Positions 35,060 through 43,936 of a stretch of 64,000 nucleotides of DNA are shown piece after piece; within the stretch, counting starts at the first letter, position 1, and each line of letters starts with the position of its first letter. The stretch comes from Brachypterus glaber (Eukaryota > Arthropoda > Insecta > Coleoptera > Kateretidae). Location of the stretch: contig OY294044.1 of NCBI GenBank assembly GCA_958510825.1, forward strand, positions 70,196,095 through 70,260,094, read 5' to 3'. Both the position numbers and the translations under genes were made by a program. A model generated the notes under the pieces. The model saw only the letters and a program-made list of their open reading frames with translations. It ran no database searches and was not told where the DNA came from.

Positions 35060-35325
35060 GTTGCATAAGACAGACAAACAGACGAACATTTTTAAAGTTA
35101 CTTAAATTTTCGTAAAACTCATTTGTATCCAAGATTTTTTTTTGTCTAGGCTGTTTTTTTGGCGATTTTGGAAAATTCGATGTCGTATTGTACTTTTCTA
35201 GCCCTTGCGAAGAGTATAGTAAATATGTGACTATCTCTGAAAGAAGGTTTTAGATTGTTACATCCTTAGTTTATTATATTATTCACAGCGCCTGCTCTAG
35301 AATAATATTATACGGTAGTTTTGAA
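35060..35325 (+). repeat. Dispersed repeat family E, copy 2
   Basis: Has GACAGACAAACAGACGAAC, 'TTTTTTTTTGTCTAGGC', 'GGCGATTTTGGAAAATTCGA' and a terminal hairpin-like 'TTTTCTAGCCCTTGCGAAGA'. About 35278-35325 contains CACAGCGCCTGCTCTAGAAT, inverted relative to 31690-31731. Confidence 0.45.
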
Positions 35326-35378
35326 TTAAAAAAAAATCAAAAATCGTTAATGTCCCTCTGATGTCAGGATTTTTGTAA

Positions 35379-36360
35379 TTTAATTTTTAGTTTATATCAT
35401 AGGTAGGCCATGATTACTTAAAATTACTAGAAATGATCTAAGTAATCCTAGAAAAATACATTTACGCTAAAAAAAACATTTATAACTCAACTAAATTTTT
35501 TTAAATGGCACCATATTGGTACACTGGTACCGTCAAAAAGTACCGCCTTTTAGGAATCTACCAATATCCTTTATTTTAATGTAGGATAAATACAGCCGTT
35601 TTTATAAATTAAAATCAATGATAATTATCATATTTTTAATTATTGCGTGATTTTAGTTAACAAAGTTGGCTTTGACAAATAAAAAGACAAAATACTGCTT
35701 TCTGCTTTCTGTCAAATTTAGTGTTATTAATTTTTGAACGTTTTTGTAACATACATAATTTTGTTTATTAAAAATGGTACATTATACTAGAGACGAAAAA
35801 ATTGACATGCTTTTAATTTATGGGGAGTGGAGGAAAATTCTGTACAAGCACAGTTACTTTACATTGAAAGATATCCGGAAAGGCAAGCCCCCTTGACAGC
35901 CTAAACTGCTTGACCGCTTATTAGAACCATTTTTAATTACAGATTACATAAAAAACCGAAACAAATCAACAAAATTTAACCTGACAGATAAAAATAAAGG
36001 CATCCTGTCTTTTTGGTTATCAAAGCCAGCTTTGTTAACTAATATCACACAATAATCAAAAATATGATTATTATCATTTATTTTAATTTATAAAACCGGC
36101 TGTATTTATCCTACATTAAAATAAAGGATATTGGTAGATTCCAAAAAGGCGGTACTTTTTGAATGTACCAGTGTACCAATATGGTGCCATTTAAAAAAAT
36201 TGAGTTTTTGAGCAAAAACCATTTTTGAAAACTTTAAAATGGTGCAACTGAGTTATAAATGTTTTTTTTAGCGTAAATGTATTTTTCTAGGATTACTTAG
36301 ATCATTTCTAGTAATTTTAAGTAATCATGGCCTACCTATGATATAAACTAAAAATTAAAT
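35379..36360. mobile_element. Foldback DNA element carrying a broken DUF4817-like frame, about 980 bp
   Basis: Long inverted arms: 35379-35690 against 36010-36360. Pairs include 'TTTATATCATAGGTAGGCCA', 'GATCTAAGTAATCCTAG', 'GCACCATATTGGTACACTGG', 'ATCTACCAATATCCTTTAT' and 'TTAACAAAGTTGGCTTTGA'. The right arm has about 60 extra bases. Between the arms lies a decayed coding segment (35774-35930). This is an unusual case of a foldback that kept part of a gene. Confidence 0.7.
35774..35930 (+). pseudogene. Degenerate DUF4817-like DNA-binding domain
   Basis: From an ATG at 35774 the frame reads MVHYTRDEKIDMLLIYGEWRK, then shifts. In the next frame QLLYIERYPERQAP follows before stops. The pattern DxxDMLxxYGE, a spacer and LYxERYPxRxxP is the start of the DUF4817 helix-turn-helix domain that occurs in insects in front of DDE transposases of the Tc1/mariner type (family knowledge). 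One missing base in the AAAATTCT run near 35837 explains the shift; a stop follows within 50 bases. Only the N-terminal domain is left and no catalytic part is seen. Confidence 0.6.
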
Positions 36361-36448
36361 TAAAAACTACATTGACATCGGAAATGTCACTTTTTTGGTA
36401 TCATTGTATTCAGAATAAAGCGCAGAATTGAAATATGTAAAAATATAT
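36361..36448. other. Short spacer
   Basis: AT-rich spacer between two elements. Nothing recognised. Confidence 0.3.
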
Positions 36449-36632
36449 AGGGTGTCCCATTTAAAAATCAAAAGTTGATATAATTTCCGGTTAAACCGGA
36501 AGTGGCTGAAATGTACAGTTTATGTTAAAAGTTGACAATTTATGGCTTTAAGAGACCCTCCAAATTTGAAATCTCTAACTTTTAAAATAAGGAAAAAAAT
36601 GGGGGTGTACCTTGGTCTTGTAACACCCGGTA
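36449..36632. mobile_element. Small element with AGGGTGTCCC / ACACCCGGTATA ends
   Basis: The left end AGGGTGTCCCATTTAAAA and right end GTAACACCCGGTAT pair weakly. The centre holds a palindrome GGTTAAACC. The AGGGTGTCCC start is a familiar type of insect MITE terminus. No coding. Confidence 0.45.
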
Positions 36633-37316
36633 TACTTGATTGTTAATTTTTAATTGTTACCAGTTTTCAAATAAAGTTGGGCGGACACAAATTTTATTTT
36701 TTAAGCTGAAATTTACACAAAATTTTGTTATGGTTTTTCTCCAAAAGTCCAAACACATGAGGATGGACTTAAAAAAAAAGTTTTTTATGAAAAGCTCTAT
36801 GTCGAAAATGTCGACACAACTTTTGCGGAAGTAATAAAAAATCGATGCTGTTCCAGTTTTTAGCCGAACGGATGAGAGACAGCGAAAAAATTGCATATAA
36901 AGTCGTAATTTACAACCTGTGAAAGTTAGTGAGAATGAAGTTTCCTATAAAAATGTCTGAAACAAATTCTCCGAAGTCGGAACTTTCATAGTAAAAACCA
37001 AAAGGCGTTTATTACTTTTAAAAGTTTGATCTAAGCCAAGAAATTTGTTTTTTTCTTGTATACTTTGCATACAAAGTTGTATCTTTTGCTAAATACTTTT
37101 TTTATATTAAATTTTTAGGACCGCACCAAATATTTTTATATTATATATGCACAAAATATGTCAAAATATTACACTTATACACTGAAAAGGCTTTACTTAT
37201 TAAATACTGAACGAGTTTTTATATGTGGCTCCCCTAGCAAAGTTAGTTATTAAATGCATGTGGACCACATGAACTGGTACAGTAAAACATGACGTTATTT
37301 TGTTACTCTTACGTTA
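36633..37316. other. AT-rich intergenic stretch
   Basis: Two overlapping small frames on opposite strands (36640-36834 and 36657-36896) have low-complexity composition and no motif. No repeat borders were recognised. Confidence 0.35.
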
Positions 37317-38210
37317 TAGTCCATTCAAATAATAAATTGCAATGTAATAACAGCACAGGGGCTGATATTTTAAAGGGTATTAGTGGTTGGTAACAGAACA
37401 TATCTGTTAATTTTTCATCTGGTTATTTGCATAAGGAGTGTCCACTCTCTTGAATTTTAGGGGTGAGAGCTGTTATCTCGGTAAATATGCATCTTACGAT
37501 AAAAATGCATATAACCAATAATTATTTTGTTAAATTTCCAACAATTTTTGCAAAAATCATTTTTTCATGATATATAATAATAACAATACAATATTTCATC
37601 AATCTATTTTCTGATCATCGTACAGAGTGATATTGGTAGACTGGCAGTTTCGAGCTGCTGGCCCTCTTTAGTACCAAGAGTCAACTCTGCACGCTGATTA
37701 AGAAAACGTATTTAGACTTTTTTCGAAAAAGGAATATAGTCATTAGTTTGATGTAGACTTGTGCACCATCTATTGCTAGATGTAGACAACTACTCATAAC
37801 TCTCCTAGTCTGGAGACTTTGAATGGTAGCAATTTAAAGACTCTCAAGCACATAGTACCGCTAACGTGTGGTTAGACGTAGAATTATTAAGGACAGAAAT
37901 TTTTAATTCTAAACAAAATTATAAAAATATTAATTTAATATTCCATCAATATATTTTCTAACCAGGAGTCAACTCTGCACGCTGATGAACAAAATAGACT
38001 GATGGAATAACAAATTAATATTTTTATAATTTTGTTTAAAATAAAAAAATTCTCTGTCCTTAATAATTATAATTATTGTTATTATTATATATAATAATAA
38101 CAATCGAGTTATATTCAAAAATAGCCATGTTGGAGATAACATTGTTTTTTTCGTTTTTTTTTTACGAATTTTCATTCATATTTTGGTACGGTTGCGTATT
38201 GCACTTACCA
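37317..38210. mobile_element. Foldback family B, copy 2, left half, interrupted
   Basis: 37317-37586 matches the left arm of 21505-22357 ('TAGTCCATTCAAATAATAAA', 'GGGGCTGATATTTTAAAG', 'CTTGAATTTTAGGGGTGAGA', 'GCATCTTACGATAAAAATGC'). After an insertion the match resumes at about 38086 ('ATAATAATAACAATCGAGTT', 'AGCCATGTTGGAG', 'TTTTGGTACGGTTGCG') and stops near 38210. The right arm is missing. Confidence 0.7.
37587..38085. mobile_element. Insertion of repeat family F into foldback B, with duplicated target
   Basis: The target word ATATATAATAATAACAAT is present on both sides (about 37568-37586 and 38085-38102), consistent with an 18-bp target-site duplication. The insert shares 'ATCATCGTACAGAGTGATAT', 'CTATTGCTAGATGTAGACAA' and 'GAGTCAACTCTG' with 60146-60478. 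Its right part holds an internal inverted repeat around 37960. The AT-rich duplication could in part be chance. Confidence 0.5.
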
Positions 38211-38519
38211 TCCAAAAAACCCAAAAATTTTCTAAAAATTAATTTGACAATTCTCTAAAAGCAGATATGTAAAATCAGCTGTTTTTCACTTCCCGACCGC
38301 TGTCCTGGAAACGGGCGGAAAATGAGCACTAAATACTAACTAGGTCGTAGGAAAACTCATTTTCACATCAAAAATGTGACAGCTTTTGCGAATGACAATT
38401 TATGCTTATGTTTATGTCCAAATGCATTAAATTAAAGCCTGGCATGTATTTTTTTTTTAGTTCCCACATTCCCTTTTAACAACCCTTATTTTTTCTTGAC
38501 CGTTTTATTACACACTGTC

Positions 38520-38592
38520 ATTCGGGTAAGTTAATTTGCTCCATAAACACATTTGTAAACTCTACTCTAGAGTTAACTACCCGAACGCACTG
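38520..38592. repeat. Short hairpin
   Basis: CATTCGGGTAAGTTAA at the left is inverted as 'AGTTAACTACCCGAACG' at the right, a 73-bp miniature inverted repeat. Confidence 0.55.
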
Positions 38593-38691
38593 TTGCAGAA
38601 TGTTCGTGTTCATAATAATTTAACATTTTCTTTCATTTTCTTTATAAAAGTCAAGTTTTTCAAAATCGGAATATTTTAGTACAAAAATTAA

Positions 38692-39321
38692 CCCTTAAAT
38701 GCACAATGTATCATATATGCAACACTCAAAAAATATTTTCTTGCTTGAATTCGTTTTAATAAATAGGTCAATATATCACTTTCTCATGTCTTAAGATGTT
38801 TGTTTATAAGAATTTATACGAAAAACATATAGATAGTAGCAAATATTCTACTATTTTCAATCAATTGGTAAGCTAAGCCAAAACTGAAAAAAAAACAGCT
38901 TCAAGAACAAAGCAGTGCAATTATTTTTTTATTCCACCCAGAGAGGTTGTAACTTAGGTACCACTCTACAGAGAAGACGGAAGTTCTCATTGCCTAGTCT
39001 GGATGCGTGGAAAGGCGTGTATGCTTTAAATTTCCCAAATGTGGAGGATATACTTACATTAGTTGCGAAACACGGTGTTTAAATAAAAACAATTTTTTTC
39101 GTAACTTCCATGTTTAATGTCCTCTTTTTATTTTTTATATTAAAGTAAATCAAGATAAAATTTTATTCTGGTATTAAAAAATATACCCAAATGCTTACAG
39201 TGACGTGTATGCAACAACAATAAAAAATAAAAATAAATAAATATTTTTTTTGTAATCTAGAGGTAAAAAACCTTTATATTTTATGTTTTCACAAAATTTG
39301 GTTTAGTTGTGCATTTAAGGG
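38692..39321. mobile_element. piggyBac-type MITE, 630 bp
   Basis: Termini CCCTTAAATGCACAA and TTGTGCATTTAAGGG are perfectly inverted and flanked by TTAA on both sides (38688-38691 and 39322-39325). The TTAA duplication with CCC ends is diagnostic of the piggyBac superfamily (family knowledge). Inside is an exon-like open frame (38942-39082) with a stop, a poly(A)-like AATAAA and an acceptor-like tract before it, not recognisable as transposase. Confidence 0.85.
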
Positions 39322-39734
39322 TTAAGATAATTATTTTTTTTTTCAAGAAAGTGAAGGTTTATTACTCATCAAGCTTTAAAGCTGCGAACAGTTTAATAAT
39401 ATCCAGACCATATGTACAAATTGCATTACCTTTCATGCAAAAAGAACATGAATTTACAAAGTTTCGACTGGAATATCCAACTTTACTCTGACAAGTAGCA
39501 TAAAGAGACTTAGGGTAACATGGCTTCAATGAGTAAAATTATAAACTTAATTTAAAACGGTTCAGGGGATGACATGCATCACATTTAACTAAAATAACAA
39601 CATTATTATTAGTCGATGAAAATTAATTTTGGTTTTACAATTTGATCTAAAAGTTTTTTTTTTCAAAATGTAGACCTTAAATAGATTATCTTTGTTCCCC
39701 ACAGGGTGGACTGACTATACTAGTAAAAACTTTC

Positions 39735-39970
39735 CATATATATACTGTAATTTTTACAGTATATTTATGGCTATTTCAAAAATTTACCCTATATTTTGTG
39801 TAAAACAATATTTACAGGATATATATTGTAATATTTTAGTAAAAAATTATTTTTACACCATATATAGTGTAAAAATAATTATTTTTACACCATATATAGT
39901 GTAAAAATAATTTTACAGTATATATACGGTAAAATGTTAATTTTACAGTATACATACTGTAAAATGTTAT
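39735..39970. repeat. Cluster of short ATATATAT-centred palindromes
   Basis: At least six hairpins of the pattern TTTTAC(A)..TATATA..(T)GTAAAA follow each other. Two 32-bp units with TTTTTACACCATATATAGTG at 39846-39909 are identical neighbours. Others have CAGTATATATACGG and CAGTATACATACTG cores. It looks like an array of self-complementary units, not simple sequence. Confidence 0.7.
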
Positions 39971-40250
39971 TAGTCAAGCCTGCGCATTTGACCCATACGG
40001 CAAGCATCCATGTTAATTCCATCAGTTGACTTCTAGATATGTCTAGAAGTAAGCTGGTTCTTTTCTTGGTTGTTCCCCCTAGTAAGAGTTTAGAGTCCCT
40101 CATTTTTCTGACCTGGTACTTAACTGTGTAGTATGACATCCCTTGCACGGTTCTGTTCCTGTGTCCTTACTTTCCTTTCTTGAAAGGTCGTCTGCCTCCT
40201 CATTACCATGTTGAATATTTAATTGCATAGTTAACTGACGGAATGCAGTG
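39961..40250 (-). pseudogene. Relic of a non-LTR ORF2: RNase H end and C-terminal tether
   Basis: On the minus strand an open stretch reads QHGNEEADDLSRKESKDTG, matching the last conserved block of RNase H (GNExADxLA, with the fourth catalytic Asp). It continues with KMRDSKLLLGGTTKKRTSLL and LDISRSQLMELTWMLAV. This equals the region before the terminal zinc motif in I-type elements (in the copy at 44-46 kb: AWLLGRSRATISQLTGILTG). It breaks off at the palindrome cluster near 39970. A fragment of an element related to, but diverged from, that copy. Confidence 0.6.
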
Positions 40251-40340
40251 GAGTTGATAAAACCACACTGAATATGCAGAAGCATATTGTGTCCTGTTAG
40301 CATACTAAAATGATGTTGACTTATAATTACCAAGTTTGGT

Positions 40341-40658
40341 TTTACAACATGAAATTGTTTACATAAATATAAATATAAATAAATTATTTATTGTTGTATA
40401 TAGAGTTAGGCATAGTCGGGAGCTTTAAGAAAGCTTTGATAGAAATTATAAAATGTATCTATATCTTTATTGATAACAACAAATAAAGTACCTAAAATAA
40501 ATTTACTTTTATTCGATTTGTTTTGAATAATATGGATTTTAAAATATAAAAATTAGAAGAAAAGCAAAAATTAAAATTTTGCATATATTTTTTAATGTCT
40601 GAAAATTGTCTCTGTTAATTAATTATTTAAGACTTTATCTATAACAGACGTTTAAAAG
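40341..40658. other. AT-rich spacer
   Basis: No feature recognised between the RNase H relic and the tRNA-like sequence. Confidence 0.3.
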
Positions 40659-40727
40659 TGGCCTGTGTAACTGTTGAATTCCGGCTTTACAAACAGAATA
40701 TCGTAGGTTCGAGTCCCACCTAGGCCA
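40659..40727 (+). tRNA. tRNA-like sequence, probably a pseudogene
   Basis: 69 bases with a 7-bp acceptor stem (TGGCCTG with TAGGCCA, one G-T pair), a T arm with loop TTCGAGT and an exact B-box GGTTCGAGTCC, followed two bases later by a T run that would end Pol III transcription. The D arm is degenerate and the anticodon stem pairs poorly. If the loop is TTTACAA the anticodon would read TAC (Val), but this is uncertain. Better called tRNA-derived or decayed than functional. Confidence 0.4.
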
Positions 40728-41285
40728 GTTTTTTTATTTTTGTATCTTTAGTTAATGTAAAATCTAATAAAAATTATTGTAACTGGCTAATAATGGAAAG
40801 GTTGATGCTATAAAGCTTACTTTAGTTAGCTCTTAAAAAGCGGAAGTTGTACCCATAGAAATAACCAGAAATAGTCATAATAGTCATAAGGTTCCAATAA
40901 GAAAAATTTAAATTTTGGAAAAATAACACAAGCCCAAAAAAAATAAATAATTTAAATTACTACTGACGTCAAAAATAGGTAAGAAAAATAGGCTATTTGC
41001 ATTGTCTCGTCATGATGAGGCAGTGATTTTTTACGTGTTCTTAAGCCCTGAAAACGAATTTGGTGATAAAAAATCTCGCTGCCCCCAAAGCACCTCTCTC
41101 CCTTCTTCTGGAAAAGTAATTTTGGTCGAATTTGGCTATTATGTTATAGTTCTCGGCTTACTATTTCAAAGTGTCCCAGAGCACTCCCAAAAATCAATAG
41201 TTTAGAACACTTTAAAAATATCAAGAACCACGGTACACCGGTCTTATAGAAAAGTAGTTTCTGTGAGACTTGCTGAAATTTGCAT
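40728..41285. other. Intergenic stretch
   Basis: A 67-codon frame at 41002-41205 lies in sequence that resembles anonymous repeat DNA and has no motif. The direct word AATCAATAGTTTAG/AATTCAATAGTTTAG occurs both here (41193) and right of the following element (42549), hinting at related flanks. Confidence 0.35.
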
Positions 41286-42471
41286 AAGATGTAGTGGAGT
41301 AAGTGTAACGGCAAAAATGCTTATTTCGTTTTCAAAAATTAGCCCTAACTAAATAAGCATTATCAGGGCAGTACGTATTTTTTGTAGGTTACCAGCCAGG
41401 TAATACCTGGGGGTTTAAAAAAACACTAGTAACAAGTTTTTGAGTAATTTTATTGCACAATTTTTTAATCTAAAAAAATATTTTACCATGTCGTGTGGTT
41501 CTACTTTCCCCGCCGTTTGGAGCATGTGTAACCACGGCTGGCCGCAGACATATACAACTTGGTGTATGTTACGGAGGCAAGTGTAACATAGAAGAATTTA
41601 GCTTAAAAAAATCTCTCATAGCAAAAAAGATATAATAATAATAATAATAATATATTTATTGAGACTAGCTAATACAATCCACTGTACAATTTGTCAACTT
41701 AAAAAATAAATAAAAACAAGGATACATTCAGGTACATTACAGGTTTTCTAATATATGTGTTCTAAGATAGTTTTTATACCTATTGAAATTATCACAATAC
41801 TTAATACTTGCCGGTAAGCCATTAAAACTAACCAAACCATTGTAAAATAGTGTTTTACTGTATTTATTTGATGATGCTTTGTTAACATAAATGTCATTAT
41901 TTTGTCTGGATATTCATGTATATCACAATTAAATTTTATTTTTTAGATAATACAATTTAACTTTAATTTAAAATCTAAAACAAAAGAAAACCTATAGAAA
42001 ACATATACTAAACTAAACTAAACTAAAAAACCCTTAGAAAATTATACTCAAGTTATTTTAAAACGCAGTTACACTTACCCCAGTTATACTTGCCCCTTCT
42101 ATGGATTTAGGAGGGGTAAGTGTAACTAGTAATTTAAAATTTTAAGGCTTGTTCGTGGACAATTTTTGATTCCAATTATGGAATTCTTGTCAAAAACTAC
42201 CCAATATGCATATATGACACAAAATATTTTAAATAAACTCTAACAATAACGCTTATAAAAATCAATAAAAGTAAAGGCCTTACTTAATAGTATAGTTAAA
42301 ACGCATGCGCGCCGAAAAAAAGCTATTTCTTTCAGTATGCTCATACTTGCTAAAAAAACATGAATTAGTAAAGGAAAACCTTAGATCTACCGGAATATTG
42401 CTAAAAATACATTTTTTCTTGAACACGAAAAAAAAATGGTGGTGGTTACACTTACCCCGCTACTAAACTTA
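41286..42471. mobile_element. Element with repeated GTAAGTGTAAC motifs and inverted ends
   Basis: Left AAGATGTAGTGGAGTAAGTG plus TAAC is inverted at the right as 'GTTACACTTACCCCGCTACT' with few mismatches. Further copies of (G)GTAAGTGTAAC in both orientations lie near 41578, 42068, 42085 and 42115. No transposase. A non-LTR 3' end (41634-41913) is inserted within it. Confidence 0.55.
41634..41913 (-). mobile_element. 5'-truncated non-LTR 3' end with (TAA)n tail
   Basis: On the minus strand 58 open codons (41913 down to a TAA at 41737-41739) include 'SKTLFYNGLVSFNGLPASIK' and end in YKNYLRTHILENL. The motif (V/L)FYxGLxxFNxLP is the conserved C-terminus of jockey/CR1-like reverse transcriptase ORFs (family knowledge). 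A short UTR follows and ends 'TCTCAATAAATAT' plus (ATT)n in minus sense. Nothing upstream is retained. Confidence 0.65.
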
Positions 42472-42734
42472 CCCCCTTCACCTTATACTAAAGATATTAA
42501 AGTAATTAAACTTACTAATCAAAAATTCGTTAGGCACAACTCTCAAAATTCAATAGTTTAGGTGCTAGAGAATTTTGAGCTAGCTCGCCCAATATTCTTT
42601 ATCGGCTTTTTTGAAAAAAATATATGGTCAGCGAGCATTTTCACTGTTAAATTCGATCAGCACTAAAAACATGTAAATTTAGAAAATGGCATTGTAATTT
42701 TAATTCTAAATTTTATTTGTAAATACACATTTGT
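42472..42734. other. AT-rich spacer
   Basis: No recognised feature. Confidence 0.3.
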
Positions 42735-43322
42735 TATTTATATCGCCACCATTGCAATGGTATTTAATACTTTACTTGTGATATTAAATACTGCAATGTG
42801 TGTATTGTATACAAAATATCGTCATACTAACATAGGGTCCGTGCTGGTACATTTGAATCCCCTCGCAACATGTGTTTATTAATACTACCATGTTATAGTA
42901 AAACATTTGGTAAAGTATATCATACTTATAGTATGGTATACTTTGAGTTGTTGTTAAGTTGTATTACTATAAAGATTCCAACCACACACAATTACACACT
43001 GATAAAATAATCGATCTTTTTTTACTTTTCTCTGTAATATTACTAATCAAAATATTGGTATTATTTACCTATTGTTATTTTACTAAATACTGTAACAAAC
43101 TTTAAACTAGATCAATAACACAACAACTACAACTTAAAGTATACCAAACTATAACTGTGATATAATTTTCCAAACGTTAGGGTATTAATAAACACATGTT
43201 GCGTGGGGATTCAAATGTACCAGCACGGTCTCTATGTTAGTATGACAACATTTTGTATACAATACACACATTGCAGTATTTAATATCACAAGGCTTTAAT
43301 ACCAATGGTGGCGATATAAATA
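42735..43322. mobile_element. Foldback, about 590 bp
   Basis: Arms of about 250 bp: 'TATATCGCCACCATTGCAAT' plus GGTATTTAATA at the left, inverted at the right. Both arms contain 'TGCAATGTGTGTATTGTATA', 'CATACTAACATAG' and 'GGTACATTTGAATCCCC'. No coding; the 61-codon minus frame overlaps the arm and is not conserved in the other. Confidence 0.75.
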
Positions 43323-43897
43323 AAAAACGGAGCAATTTATAAGCAAGTTTGGTGCTATGTAAGTTTGCTGCCAGATATACCAAGAGGACAATTACACGTT
43401 CATTTGACATTTCACGGAGCAAGTTATACGCAAGTTTGACGCTATATATTGCAAGTTAAACAATGCTGCCAACCAGACAATTTTGACGTGTCTCTGCATT
43501 TATTGACATAATCAAGCATTTGCTTTTTTAAGGAAACTTTTTAGTTAGACAGCTCTTACTATTATTAATAGTAATAATTATTAACATGTCAAGTTGCTAC
43601 TATATTAGTAAAAACAAATCGATTTAGTAACTTTTTTCCAGGTTGGTACCACGAAAATAACTATAAATCTTGCATGAAAATCGTCCAAAAATAGAACTTG
43701 TTCTAATAATTTGAGGGCTCGAAAATAGAATCAAATTTGCCTGAAGGCATGTGCAGTTACTGAATCATTCTTGCAACAAAATTGCATAGCAACAAACTTG
43801 CGTACAAATTGCTCAGTAAAAAGGCGCCTTTAAAAATTCCAGGAATGAGTGTAAGAAAAATATAGCCTGGTTAAGAGTTACTCAGGTATTTTTTTTG
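43323..43897. repeat. Stretch with an approximate 88-bp direct duplication
   Basis: ACGGAGCAATTTATAAGCAA (about 43327) recurs as ACGGAGCAAGTTATACGCAA (about 43415); both continue with AGTTTG..CGCTAT-like sequence and later GACAATT.. ACGT. The remainder shows no feature. Confidence 0.5.
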
Positions 43898-43936
43898 TCG
43901 GCCCATGCAATTGATAGTTATTTATATATCAAGGGA

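Noticed and set aside
36640..36896. Two overlapping frames on opposite strands
   Set aside because: Low-complexity Phe/Lys-rich translations with no domain and no support from flanking sequence.
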